Origin: an uncultured Angelakisella sp.
GTDB taxonomy: Bacteria; Bacillota; Clostridia; Oscillospirales; Ruminococcaceae
Reading direction: 5' to 3'
NCBI GenBank assembly: GCA_947564495.1
Contig: CANOCD010000068.1
Location: 1-6,339 of the forward strand
Length of the DNA: 6,339 nt
Part shown: positions 1 through 6,072 of the stretch, one piece after another
Position numbering within the stretch: the stretch's first letter is position 1
Layout: each line of letters starts with the position of its first letter
Position numbers and translations under genes: made by a program
Notes under the pieces: model-generated
What the model was told of the DNA's origin: nothing
Database searches by the model: none
Seen by the model: only the letters and a program-made list of their open reading frames with translations

Positions 1-242
1 CCCTGGCGGATGCTCTGGCGGACATAATACTCCACCCCGTCGTCGTCCTCGGGGTAGGGGTGGTACTTCCAGCTGTACTGGGGCCCCGAAAGGCACCGGC
101 TGGCGATGTAGGAGGCGTCCCCGTCCCCGGCGGCTGCCGCCGTCTGGAGGGCCGCCAGAGCCGCCTTGGCCCGGTCGTTGTCGTAGCAGTAATAGATGTC
201 CTCCAGGGCCTTGTCCACCACGTCACTGAAATACTTTCCCAT
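1..242 (-). CDS. Partial protein with weak Sel1/TPR-like pattern (N-terminal 80 residues)
   Basis: Only the first 80 codons are in the window; the gene runs off the left edge. The start is ATG at 242-240, with AAGGAG (252-257) 9 bases upstream. The protein begins MGKYFSDVVDKALEDIYYCY. Around residues 27-55 it has an alanine-rich helix followed by AAAAGDGDASYIASRCLSG, which resembles the Sel1-type TPR pattern (AA..G.A.A.Y.LG..Y..G). An acidic PEDDDGVEYY stretch follows. No signal peptide or membrane helix is visible. Sel1-like repeats usually act as protein-protein scaffolds, but one partial repeat is thin evidence. It is the last visible gene of the leftward operon, 56 bp after the preceding stop. 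The reading frame is well supported; the family assignment is tentative. Confidence 0.75.
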   Translation of the reverse strand, partial: MGKYFSDVVDKALEDIYYCYDNDRAKAALAALQTAAAAGDGDASYIASRCLSGPQYSWKYHPYPEDDDGVEYYVRQSIRQ

Positions 243-298
243 TGTCGCTTTCTCCTTTGTTGTATGATGTTAGGAGGGGGACCATCCCCCTCCGGGTC
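243..298 (-). promoter_or_regulatory. Intercistronic GC-rich hairpin without U tract
   Basis: A perfect 9-bp inverted repeat, GGAGGGGGA (273-281) and TCCCCCTCC (285-293), with a 3-base loop, lies between two genes of the leftward operon. On the transcribed strand it is followed by TAACATCATAC, not a U run, so it does not look like a full terminator. It could stabilise the upstream mRNA end, mark a processing site, or lower expression of the last gene. The role is inferred; only the repeat is seen. Confidence 0.5.
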
Positions 299-745
299 CT
301 ACTTTTTCCTGCCCTTATTGGCCCCGAACCGGGCCTCCAGCCGTTCCTTGGCCCGCATACGATCCGCCTCCTCGGAAGTGGCCGACTCCGCCCGCACCGG
401 ATACCAGGCGCTTTCCCGGAAGTCCGGGGCGTTGCCCTCCAGGACGAAGGCAAAGAGAATGTCCAGGACCCCCTTCCGGGAGCGGTCCTTGGTCAGATAG
501 CCGTCCATGGTGGTGCCCCCCTGGGGGTTTTTCAGGAGGAAGAAGAGGGTGTAGTTTTCCCTCTCCCCCATCATGCAGTTGACGGCGAACAGCTCCTTCC
601 CCTCCACGATGACCGGGGCCTCCAGGCGGAACTGATCCCCGGGGCCCAGCTTGTCCAGCTGTTCCTCCAGGACCTCCCGGGTCACCGGGCTGATCCGCTT
701 CTGCCCGTCCAGGTAGTCGGTGAGAACGAATGTCTGCTGTTCCAT
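299..745 (-). CDS. Uncharacterised 148-aa protein sharing a domain with the 526-aa operon protein
   Basis: I do not recognise a named family. The start MEQQTFVLTD (ATG 745-743) has GGGAGGG (754-760) 8 bases upstream and lies one base after the preceding TAA, so translational coupling is likely. An open frame extends further upstream, but only inside the preceding gene. Residues 6-118 match the region at about 262-386 of the 526-aa protein in this operon: F.LT..DGQ near the start, then an EQ..L.PG.Q segment, an NC pair at 56-57, FLLKNPQGG at 69-77, and LEGNAPDF...W..V at 102-117. The C-terminus (about 123-148) is highly charged and ends GRKK. There is no signal peptide or membrane segment, so it is probably cytoplasmic. 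It may be a single-domain partner or paralogue of the membrane-anchored protein. The function is unknown. Confidence 0.85.
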   Translation of the reverse strand: MEQQTFVLTDYLDGQKRISPVTREVLEEQLDKLGPGDQFRLEAPVIVEGKELFAVNCMMGERENYTLFFLLKNPQGGTTMDGYLTKDRSRKGVLDILFAFVLEGNAPDFRESAWYPVRAESATSEEADRMRAKERLEARFGANKGRKK

Positions 746-746
746 G

Positions 747-1394
747 TTACAGACCCTCCCTTTCTTTGATCTCCCGGGCCAGCCGCGCCACACGGCAGTG
801 GACCGGGTCGGTGTCCTTGATCCTTTCGTAGACCTGCCGCCCGCAGCCCATGTCGTCCAGCATCTTTGCGGTGGGGTAGGCCAGGATGTTGTTCCAAACG
901 AACTGCTTGGCTTCCCCGGTGAGGATGCCCCGGATGACCCCCTCCCGGTCCGGGAAGTGGCCGAACCAGTCCAGGCAGAAGTCCAGCCCCAGGCGGAGGC
1001 TGGCCCAGAGGGTTTCGGGATCGGTCCGTTTGGTGAGGAGCCACTCCTTGTCCTCGCAGCCCTCCCGGAAGTCCCAGGGGCGGAGGAAGTCCAGCGGCCC
1101 CCGCTTCTGGAGGGTGCCGCTGTCCTGGCGCTCCACCAGCTGCCGAAGCTGGCAGTCGTATTCCTTGAACTTCTTCTCGGTGATCTCCGGGGTCTTTTCA
1201 AAGTAGACCCCGATGTCCAGCCGGAACAGCAGGTAGTCCTTGCTGTTCCCCCGGTTCCGGCTGAAGCAGATGATCTTGCCCAGGCCGTCGGGGGTGAAAA
1301 GGCGGAAGTTCTGCCCGTCCTTTTTGAACCCCAGGGGCTTCAAAACGCCGTGGGCCTGCTTCAATAATGCGGTGAACTGTTCCTGGGGCGTCAT
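747..1394 (-). CDS. DUF4304-like protein (215 aa)
   Basis: The start is ATG 1394-1392, which overlaps the TGA of the preceding gene by one base (TGATG). It has AGGAGG (1403-1408) at 8-bp spacing, which favours this start over a TTG six codons upstream. The N-terminal half reads FTALLKQAHGVLKPLGFKKD, then a RLFTPDGLGKIICFSRNRG strand region and a LLFRLDIGVYFEK segment. That order (helix, GFKK, aromatic strand, inner strand ending in G.Y) is the pattern I associate with DUF4304 (PF14137), a bacterial family of unknown role. The C-terminal half (about 110-215) is helical and rich in W and F and lacks a motif I know. It is soluble with no signal sequence. The family call is from memory of the pattern; the gene itself is secure. 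Confidence 0.85.
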   Translation of the reverse strand: MTPQEQFTALLKQAHGVLKPLGFKKDGQNFRLFTPDGLGKIICFSRNRGNSKDYLLFRLDIGVYFEKTPEITEKKFKEYDCQLRQLVERQDSGTLQKRGPLDFLRPWDFREGCEDKEWLLTKRTDPETLWASLRLGLDFCLDWFGHFPDREGVIRGILTGEAKQFVWNNILAYPTAKMLDDMGCGRQVYERIKDTDPVHCRVARLAREIKEREGL

Positions 1395-1732
1395 CACGGC
1401 TTCCTCCTGCAAATGGTGTTGGCAAGGACGATAATGGCTATGGCCACCCCGACCGTCACCGCCCCAAAGACCCCGGCAAAGGCCGCCGGGAGGGTGTCCT
1501 GCCAGATGGTCATCACCACCAGCAGGGCGGTGATGACCGCCATGCCGCCCCCTGCCACCCGGCAGAGGCGCTTTTCATCGAAGCCCTTTTTCTCCTGGGG
1601 GGAGGCGGTGTTGTACCCGGCGATGAGCCAGGAGCCCTTCCCCAGGAGGAGGACCAGGGAAAGGACGGCGAAAAGGGCGGTGACCGCCGGCAGCACCCAG
1701 TCCGGCCCGTTGGAGATGTCTTTCAGCGTCAC
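1394..1732 (-). CDS. DUF3784 family small membrane protein (112 aa)
   Basis: Three membrane helices are predicted by eye at residues 12-31, 59-77 and 83-106. The loop between helices 1 and 2 carries GKGSWLIAGYNT (31-42) and DEKRLCR (52-58), with a charged QEKKGF stretch between them. This is the hallmark of DUF3784 (PF12650), short Firmicutes membrane proteins of unknown function. The start is GTG at 1732-1730. It is the first usable start after an in-frame TGA at 1747-1745, which is also the stop of the upstream gene, and GAGGTG (1741-1746) supplies the ribosome site. The gap to the upstream gene is 12 bp, and the 3' end overlaps the next start by one base. A role beside the membrane-anchored 526-aa protein is inferred from position only. 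Confidence 0.88.
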   Translation of the reverse strand: MTLKDISNGPDWVLPAVTALFAVLSLVLLLGKGSWLIAGYNTASPQEKKGFDEKRLCRVAGGGMAVITALLVVMTIWQDTLPAAFAGVFGAVTVGVAIAIIVLANTICRRKP

Positions 1733-1744
1733 GGGATGGCCACC

Positions 1745-3325
1745 TCACTTTTTGTTGGCGTTTTTCTTCTCCTGCTTTTCCATCTTGGCCACCCGCTTCT
1801 CCCACTCCTTGGTGACCTCCTTCCAGCGGTCGAAGCCCTGGGGGAGCTGCCCGTCCAGACAGCCCACGAACCACTCCGCCGCCTGGCGTCCGGTGGTCTT
1901 TTCCCGGTAGGTGCGGAAAGCCCCGTTCTTGGGCAGGGCGATCTGGATGGTGACCCGGGCGTCCTCCTTGGTCCCGCCGTCCAGGAAGACAAGCCAGGGC
2001 GGCAGGCGGAGGATGGCGCTTTTGTAGCTGCCGTCGGCCACCTTCTGGGCGGCAAGCTCCACGTCCCGGCGGGAGAACCGCTCGTATTTGCGGCTGACCC
2101 CGGCCCCGTCGGTGATGTTGAGGTAAGGGAGATGCTCCTCCTCGTTCCCCTGGTCCCGGACGCCCTGGACCTGGACGGCCTGCCAGCCCTCCCCGAAGAG
2201 GTCGGGGGCCTCCCCGGTCTCCAGCAGGCGGGCCATGACGGAAAGGGCCTCCTCCTTTTGGATGCCCAGCCTTCCGAAGCCCCGGTGGAGCTCCTCCCCC
2301 TGGGGCTGGGTGGTTTTCAGAAAGGCGACGAGCCACAGCTGGCCGCTGCCCTGGTAGATGCAGTTGAGGGCGGTGAGGACCTCGGTGATGCCGGGGGCGA
2401 TCTGCTTCATCCCGGCGGGAAGGTCCCCGCTGGGGCAGAGGATCAGCTGCTGGCCGGGGGCCAGGGCCTCCATCTGCTCCGCCAAAAGGGCCCGGCTCAC
2501 CCGGGAGGTGCGCTGACCGTCGATCCTGGTGAGATAGAAGCCGGGGACCTCCCCCACGGGGGCAGGGGTGGCGGCGGAGGCGCTCTCCCCCTGTCTGGCC
2601 CGGCGGACCCGGAACTCCTGCTCCCGGCGGTCCCACTCGTCCTGGGAAAGGCCGGTGATCCGGTTGTAGTCGGCGTAGCCGCCGAACTCCGCCAGGGGCG
2701 CCCGGAGGCGGAGGCACTGGATGGCGGCCTCCAGCTCCCGGTAGTCCATCATGTCGGTGATGAAACGCTGCTGGCGGTCATCCACGATGAGGAGCTGGGT
2801 GATCCGGCGCAGGCCGTTGTTGTTGGGGCGGTGGTGGATCTCGTTGCGGCCGTAGACCCCCCGGATGTTGGGGATGTAGGTGGCCTCGTCCCCCAGGACC
2901 CACTCCCTGCCGATGCCCACCTTCTCGAACCAGTTGGCCCCGGCGGCCAGGTCCCGGTCCACCATGGCGAACAGCTCCTGCCAGTCGGGGGCTTCCTCCG
3001 GCCTGGGCAGCTGGCTGCGGATGGACCGGGCCAGGGTGCTGTTCCCCGGCTGGAGGCTGTCCCGGAGGGAGACGAAGATCATGCAGCCCCCCAGGACCAG
3101 CAGGCCCGCACCAAAGAGCAGGCCGACCCCCATTTTGACGTACTCCATATAGTCCCAGCCGGTCTTGTCAGCGCCGATCTGGGTGCAGCCGTAGACCCCC
3201 ACGCAGACCCCCAGGAAGAGGATCACCACCCCCCAGAGGAAGTTCCCTGCCTGGCCCTTGGCCCGGTCCAGGCAGTAGGTATGGGGCTGCTGGCTGACAG
3301 GGGAATTTTTGTTGGTGGTGAGCAT
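1745..3325 (-). CDS. Large multidomain membrane-anchored protein of unknown function (526 aa)
   Basis: First gene of the leftward operon. ATG 3325-3323 has AGGAGGT (3333-3339) at 7-bp spacing. Residues 1-28 are polar. Two membrane helices follow at about 29-48 and 64-87 with a short loop, and basic residues before helix 1 and after helix 2 suggest both ends are cytoplasmic. Residues 130-220 form a soluble domain with GIGREWVLGDE, NIRGVYGRNE and LLIVDDRQQRF, ending in an ADYNRITGLSQDEW segment; I do not recognise it. Residues 240-260 look like a linker. Residues 262-386 match the 148-aa protein of the same operon. Residues 400-504 look like a more divergent copy, beginning YLNITDG and ending LDGQLPQGFDRWKEV. 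The last 20 residues are lysine-rich. The function is unknown; a membrane-tethered sensor or scaffold is possible but unproven. Confidence 0.88.
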   Translation of the reverse strand: MLTTNKNSPVSQQPHTYCLDRAKGQAGNFLWGVVILFLGVCVGVYGCTQIGADKTGWDYMEYVKMGVGLLFGAGLLVLGGCMIFVSLRDSLQPGNSTLARSIRSQLPRPEEAPDWQELFAMVDRDLAAGANWFEKVGIGREWVLGDEATYIPNIRGVYGRNEIHHRPNNNGLRRITQLLIVDDRQQRFITDMMDYRELEAAIQCLRLRAPLAEFGGYADYNRITGLSQDEWDRREQEFRVRRARQGESASAATPAPVGEVPGFYLTRIDGQRTSRVSRALLAEQMEALAPGQQLILCPSGDLPAGMKQIAPGITEVLTALNCIYQGSGQLWLVAFLKTTQPQGEELHRGFGRLGIQKEEALSVMARLLETGEAPDLFGEGWQAVQVQGVRDQGNEEEHLPYLNITDGAGVSRKYERFSRRDVELAAQKVADGSYKSAILRLPPWLVFLDGGTKEDARVTIQIALPKNGAFRTYREKTTGRQAAEWFVGCLDGQLPQGFDRWKEVTKEWEKRVAKMEKQEKKNANKK

Positions 3326-3378
3326 GGCGGTTACCTCCTGTTCCTCCCCGGGGGAAGAAGAAATTGGCTTATACCAGT

Positions 3379-3407
3379 ATTATAGTACAGCCAGCGGCGG
3401 TTTTCAA
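3379..3407 (-). promoter_or_regulatory. Sigma-A-type promoter of the leftward operon
   Basis: Read on the minus strand there is TTGAAA (3407-3402), exactly 17 bp, then TATAAT (3384-3379). This is one mismatch from the full consensus. The predicted transcript start is near 3372, giving a leader of about 47 bases before the ATG at 3325. No other promoter of this quality is apparent at the tight junctions downstream, so the genes to the left are probably one transcript. Confidence 0.8.
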
Positions 3408-3421
3408 TATTCTGCCATGAG

Positions 3422-3453
3422 AAAAAAGCCCCGGGCGGCCTGGGGCCCGGGGC
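3422..3453 (-). terminator. Second intrinsic terminator after the PRD gene
   Basis: On the minus strand a perfect 9-bp GC stem (3453-3445 with 3436-3428, 8-base loop) is followed directly by six T residues (3427-3422). The T run 3' of the stem on this strand fits a terminator for leftward transcription. It stands directly downstream of the first terminator and about 14 bp before the -35 box of the next operon. Confidence 0.85.
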
Positions 3454-3487
3454 AAAAAGAAAAACCGCCGTTCCCGAAGAACAGCGG
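3454..3487 (-). terminator. First intrinsic terminator after the PRD gene
   Basis: On the minus strand, arms CCGCTGTTC (3487-3479) and GAACGGCGG (3473-3465) pair over 9 bp with one G-T wobble and a 5-base TTCGG loop. They are followed by an 11-base tract of Ts broken by one C (3464-3454). It starts 7 bases after the stop codon of the PRD gene. Confidence 0.85.
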
Positions 3488-3494
3488 CGAAAGA

Positions 3495-3878
3495 TCAGTC
3501 GGACGAGCCGTAGGAAAGCAGGGAGGAAAGGTACATCTTCAAATACTCCTCCTCGCTGATAGGGAAACGGTTGCCGGTGATGCGGCAGAAATCCTTGACC
3601 ATCTGGTCCACGATGCCGCTGCCCCCGAAGCTGCGGATCTGGCCGGCGGTGGTGGCCTCCATGAGGGGGGCGGGCTCCCCCCGGCCCAGGCGCCGGAAGG
3701 TCTCGGTGAGGTGGCTGATGAACATACTGGCCTGGGTGGAGCTGAGGGTCACCCCGTATTCCCCCTCCAGCAGGTCCAGCAGCACGATGATGTCCCGCCG
3801 GCCCTTGGGGGTCAGCCTTTGTATCTGGGTCAGATCGTCCAGCTTCCGGACGATCTCCGGGTCCAATGTATGGCGCAT
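3495..3878 (-). CDS. Small single PRD-domain protein (127 aa)
   Basis: The protein reads as one PTS-regulation domain (PRD) with little else. Residues 30-68 carry DLLEGEYGVTL and then SMFISHLTETFRRLGRGE, the conserved PRD segment in which His56 would be the first phosphorylatable histidine. Residues 88-122 hold the second helical part, with FPISEEEYLKMYL. PRDs normally have a second histidine near there (Y..LHL), but here the matching residue looks like Tyr116. No DNA-binding or PTS EII domain is attached, so it resembles the stand-alone PRD proteins of the YhfY type rather than a BglG or LevR regulator. ATG 3878 has GGTGAGG just upstream (3884-3890). It has its own promoter and two terminators, so it is monocistronic. 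A link to sugar regulation is inferred from the domain and from the sugar kinase transcribed divergently. Confidence 0.85.
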   Translation of the reverse strand: MRHTLDPEIVRKLDDLTQIQRLTPKGRRDIIVLLDLLEGEYGVTLSSTQASMFISHLTETFRRLGRGEPAPLMEATTAGQIRSFGGSGIVDQMVKDFCRITGNRFPISEEEYLKMYLSSLLSYGSSD

Positions 3879-3913
3879 ACCATCCTCACCTTCCCATGAA
3901 CGGCCACCACGGC

Positions 3914-3930
3914 GCCGGTCTGGTACCGGC
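3914..3930. repeat. Inverted repeat in the leader of the PRD gene
   Basis: GCCGGT (3914-3919) and ACCGGC (3925-3930) form a perfect 6-bp inverted repeat with a 5-bp spacer. It lies downstream of the predicted transcript start of the PRD gene and could be an operator or a leader hairpin. Confidence 0.45.
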
Positions 3931-3945
3931 TAAAACACTTTCCAC

Positions 3946-3960
3946 TTATGAATATCATAA
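3946..3960. promoter_or_regulatory. Palindrome over the -10 box of the PRD gene (candidate operator)
   Basis: TTATGA (3946-3951) and TCATAA (3955-3960) are perfect inverted arms around a 3-bp ATA centre. The right arm covers the -10 hexamer (3954-3959) of the PRD promoter. A dimeric regulator bound here would block that promoter. The palindrome is seen; repressor binding is inferred. Confidence 0.45.
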
Positions 3961-3982
3961 AATATCGTTCCGATTTTGTCAA
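3954..3982 (-). promoter_or_regulatory. Promoter of the PRD gene
   Basis: On the minus strand there is a perfect TTGACA (3982-3977), a 17-bp spacer and TATGAT (3959-3954). The transcript start is predicted near 3947, leaving a leader of about 70 bases. Confidence 0.82.
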
Positions 3983-3985
3983 TGA

Positions 3986-4014
3986 TTGAACCGGGCCCTT
4001 TTCTATGGTAAAAT
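3986..4014 (+). promoter_or_regulatory. Promoter of the pseudouridine synthase / ROK kinase genes
   Basis: TTGAAC (3986-3991), 17 bp, then TAAAAT (4009-4014), with TG one base before the -10 (4006-4007), an extended -10 feature. The transcript start is predicted near 4021, giving a leader of about 66 bases. It is divergent from the PRD promoter. Confidence 0.75.
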
Positions 4015-4086
4015 AGGAACAGCGGCCCGTTCCCTTGCTTTTTCGCCGCTTTTTACAGGATTTAAGCATTTTGGGGGTGGAAGAAG

Positions 4087-5040
4087 ATGCGAACCATCCG
4101 CTACACCGTCCCCCCGGAGCGCCGGGGCTGGTCGGTGGAGCAGTTCCTGCGCCACGAGGGCTTTTCCGGGCGGATGCTCACCGCCCTGCGGAAGCTCCCC
4201 CTGGGGCTGCTGCTGGACGGGGAACACATCCGCACAGTGGACCCTCTCTCCCCCGGCCAGGTGCTGGAGGTGAACCTGCCGGAGGAGGAAAAGCGGCTGC
4301 CCCCCTGTGACATCCCGGTGCCGGTCCTCTACGAGGACGAGGACGTCATCCTCTACAACAAGCCCGCCGGGATGCCTTGCCACCAGTCGGGGGGGCACAT
4401 CCACGGCACCCTCTCCTCGGTCTACGCCGCCCGCTGCGCCAGGACCGGAACGGTGACCCCCTTCCGGGCCATCAACCGCCTGGACATGGACACCACCGGG
4501 GCGGTGGTGGCGGCCAAGAACCAGTTCGCCGCCGGAAAGCTGTGGAAGTCGGTGAAAAAGCGGTACTTCGCCCTGGCGGAGGGGGACCTCCCCTTCCCCG
4601 ACGGGCTCATCGACCTGCCCATCCTCCGGGAGCGGCCCCTGGAGACACGGCGGGTCGTGGACCCGGAGGGCCAGGAGGCCCGCACCGAGTTCCACCTGCT
4701 GGCCCGGGGGGAGGGGGTCTCCCTCCTGGGGCTGGTGCTCCACACCGGGCGGACCCACCAGATCCGGGTCCACCTTTCCCACCTGGGGCGGCCTTTGCTG
4801 GGGGACGTCTTTTACGGCGGCCGGGAGGAGCCGGGGCTTCGGCGCCAGGCCCTCCACTGCGGGCGGGTGTCCTTCCCCCAGGTCCTCACCGGGGAAACGG
4901 TGACGGTCACCGCCCCCTTCCCGGAGGACCTTCTGGGGGTGATGGAGCGCCACGGCATCCCCTGGCGGGAGGAATGGCTGGACTTTGCCCCGGCGAAAGA
5001 TCCCAAGAGGCTCCCTCTGTTTTTGAGGGCGGAACAGTGA
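4087..5040 (+). CDS. RluA-family RNA pseudouridine synthase (317 aa)
   Basis: Predicted to isomerise specific uridines in rRNA or tRNA to pseudouridine in the cytoplasm. Residues 17-62 look like an S4-type RNA-binding domain (VEQFLRHEGFSGRML, then GEHIRTVDPLSPGQ). The catalytic domain follows: VLYEDEDVILYNKPAGMPCH (80-99), then the active-site motif INRLDMDTTG (129-138) with catalytic Asp133. The conserved Y.A...G segment (160-166) and TGRTHQIRVHLSHLGRPLLGD (220-240) complete the family signature. The residue before RLD is Asn130 where many members have His, a variant. Length is normal for the family. ATG 4087 follows a purine-rich GGGGGTGGAAGAAG. The ROK kinase starts 26 bp after the stop and is probably cotranscribed. 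The target uridine cannot be told from sequence alone. Confidence 0.95.
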   Translation: MRTIRYTVPPERRGWSVEQFLRHEGFSGRMLTALRKLPLGLLLDGEHIRTVDPLSPGQVLEVNLPEEEKRLPPCDIPVPVLYEDEDVILYNKPAGMPCHQSGGHIHGTLSSVYAARCARTGTVTPFRAINRLDMDTTGAVVAAKNQFAAGKLWKSVKKRYFALAEGDLPFPDGLIDLPILRERPLETRRVVDPEGQEARTEFHLLARGEGVSLLGLVLHTGRTHQIRVHLSHLGRPLLGDVFYGGREEPGLRRQALHCGRVSFPQVLTGETVTVTAPFPEDLLGVMERHGIPWREEWLDFAPAKDPKRLPLFLRAEQ

Positions 5041-5066
5041 ACGGAACAGGAAAAGGAGGTCATCCT

Positions 5067-6044
5067 ATGAAGAAATACTGCGGTATCGACCTGGGCGGCA
5101 CCAACATCGCCGCCGGCATCGTGGACGAGGAATACCACATCCTGGCCATCGTGTCCTCCCCCACCCCCAAGGGGGTGGACGGCAAGACCTTGGCCGCCGC
5201 CATCGCCAAGACGGCCCGGGAGGCCGCCATCAAGGCGGGGACCACCATCGGCGCCCTGGACGGGGTGGGGATGGGGGCCCCGGGGTACATCGACAGCGAG
5301 CGGGGGGTGAACCGCTTCTCCGGGAACCTGGGGCTCTCCGACGACCCCATGGCGGAAAACCTCAGCTACTGTCTCGGGGGGATCACGGTGCGGCTGGGGA
5401 ACGACGCCAACGTGGCGGCCTACGCCGAATCTGTCGCCGGGGCCTCCCGGGGGACCCGGCGGTCGGTGATGGTGACGCTGGGCACCGGCATCGGCGTGGG
5501 GGTCATCATCGACGGCAGCGACCGGGGGATGGCCGCCGAGGGGGGCCACATGGTCATCCGGGTGGACGGGCGGCCCTGCACCTGCGGGCACCGGGGCTGC
5601 TTTGAGGCTTATGCCTCGGCCACCGCCCTCATCCTCCAGACCCGGGAGGCCATGGAGAAACACCCGGAGAGCCTCCTCTGGCAGCTTTGCGGGGGGGACC
5701 CGGGGAAGGTGAACGGCAAGACCCCCTTTGACGGGCGGGACGCCGGGGACGCCACCGCCGTTGCCGTGGTGGAGCGGTATCTGGACTACCTGGCTTTTGG
5801 CATCAGCAATCTCATCGACCTGCTGGAGCCGGACGCCGTGGTCATTGGCGGGGGAATCTGCGCCCAGGGGGACAAGCTGCTGGTGCCGCTGAAGGAGCGG
5901 TGCCGGGAGATGGTGTACCATCATCTGTTTGCCGACCGGTGCAAGTTTGCCATTGCGGAGCTGGGGAACGACGCCGGGATCATCGGGGCGGCGGGGCTGG
6001 CCATGGCCCAGCACGACCTGGCAATCGAGCCAGGCAAAGTTTAG
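5067..6044 (+). CDS. ROK-family sugar kinase, glucokinase-like (325 aa)
   Basis: Predicted to phosphorylate glucose or a related hexose or amino sugar with ATP. The N-terminal phosphate-binding loop GIDLGGTNIAAG is at 6-17. NDAN at 112-115 supplies the catalytic base Asp113. TLGTGIGVGVI (137-147) is the second phosphate loop. EGGH at 158-161 (E.GH, sugar binding) leads into the zinc motif CTCGHRGCFE at 171-180; His161, Cys171, Cys173 and Cys178 are all present, so the zinc site is intact. The C-terminal VVIGGGI (258-264) is also typical. ATG 5067 has a full AGGAGGT about 6 bp upstream. The frame stays open far upstream through the preceding gene, but the ribosome site and the LGGT loop fix the start. 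No glucose-specific evidence exists beyond the family, so a repressor-type ROK is excluded (no N-terminal HTH) but substrate remains open. Confidence 0.95.
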   Translation: MKKYCGIDLGGTNIAAGIVDEEYHILAIVSSPTPKGVDGKTLAAAIAKTAREAAIKAGTTIGALDGVGMGAPGYIDSERGVNRFSGNLGLSDDPMAENLSYCLGGITVRLGNDANVAAYAESVAGASRGTRRSVMVTLGTGIGVGVIIDGSDRGMAAEGGHMVIRVDGRPCTCGHRGCFEAYASATALILQTREAMEKHPESLLWQLCGGDPGKVNGKTPFDGRDAGDATAVAVVERYLDYLAFGISNLIDLLEPDAVVIGGGICAQGDKLLVPLKERCREMVYHHLFADRCKFAIAELGNDAGIIGAAGLAMAQHDLAIEPGKV

Positions 6045-6046
6045 GG

Positions 6047-6066
6047 CCGCCCTTTTCAAAGGGCGG
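6047..6066 (+). repeat. Perfect hairpin just after the ROK kinase stop
   Basis: CCGCCCTTT (6047-6055) and AAAGGGCGG (6058-6066) form a perfect 9-bp inverted repeat around TC, 2 bases after the TAG. No U tract follows on the plus strand, so it is not a standard intrinsic terminator. It may protect the mRNA 3' end or belong to a repeat cassette with the next two hairpins. Confidence 0.6.
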
Positions 6067-6072
6067 TGGAGT

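Noticed and set aside
60..769. Plus-strand frames at the left end
   Set aside because: They lie opposite the tightly coupled minus-strand operon and have no plausible product.
1736..3385. A 549-codon open frame on the plus strand opposite the 526-aa gene
   Set aside because: It is antisense to a well-supported gene with a strong ribosome site and promoter. Its composition (P, G, A, L, V, D, with long low-complexity runs) is what GC-rich antisense frames give, and it has no recognisable domain.
4003..4953. Long minus-strand open frame opposite the pseudouridine synthase gene
   Set aside because: Antisense shadow: H, P, G and V-rich with no motif, while the opposite strand carries all RluA signatures.
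4377..5066. Upstream extension of the ROK kinase frame, which could look like a fusion protein
   Set aside because: The frame is open only because of high GC and yields P/G/R-rich nonsense across the pseudouridine synthase gene. The AGGAGGT at 5054-5060 and the MKKYCGIDLGGT start define the real protein.
6047..6066. Rho-independent terminator of the ROK operon
   Set aside because: The stem is perfect but is followed by TGGAGTCC instead of a T run on the plus strand.
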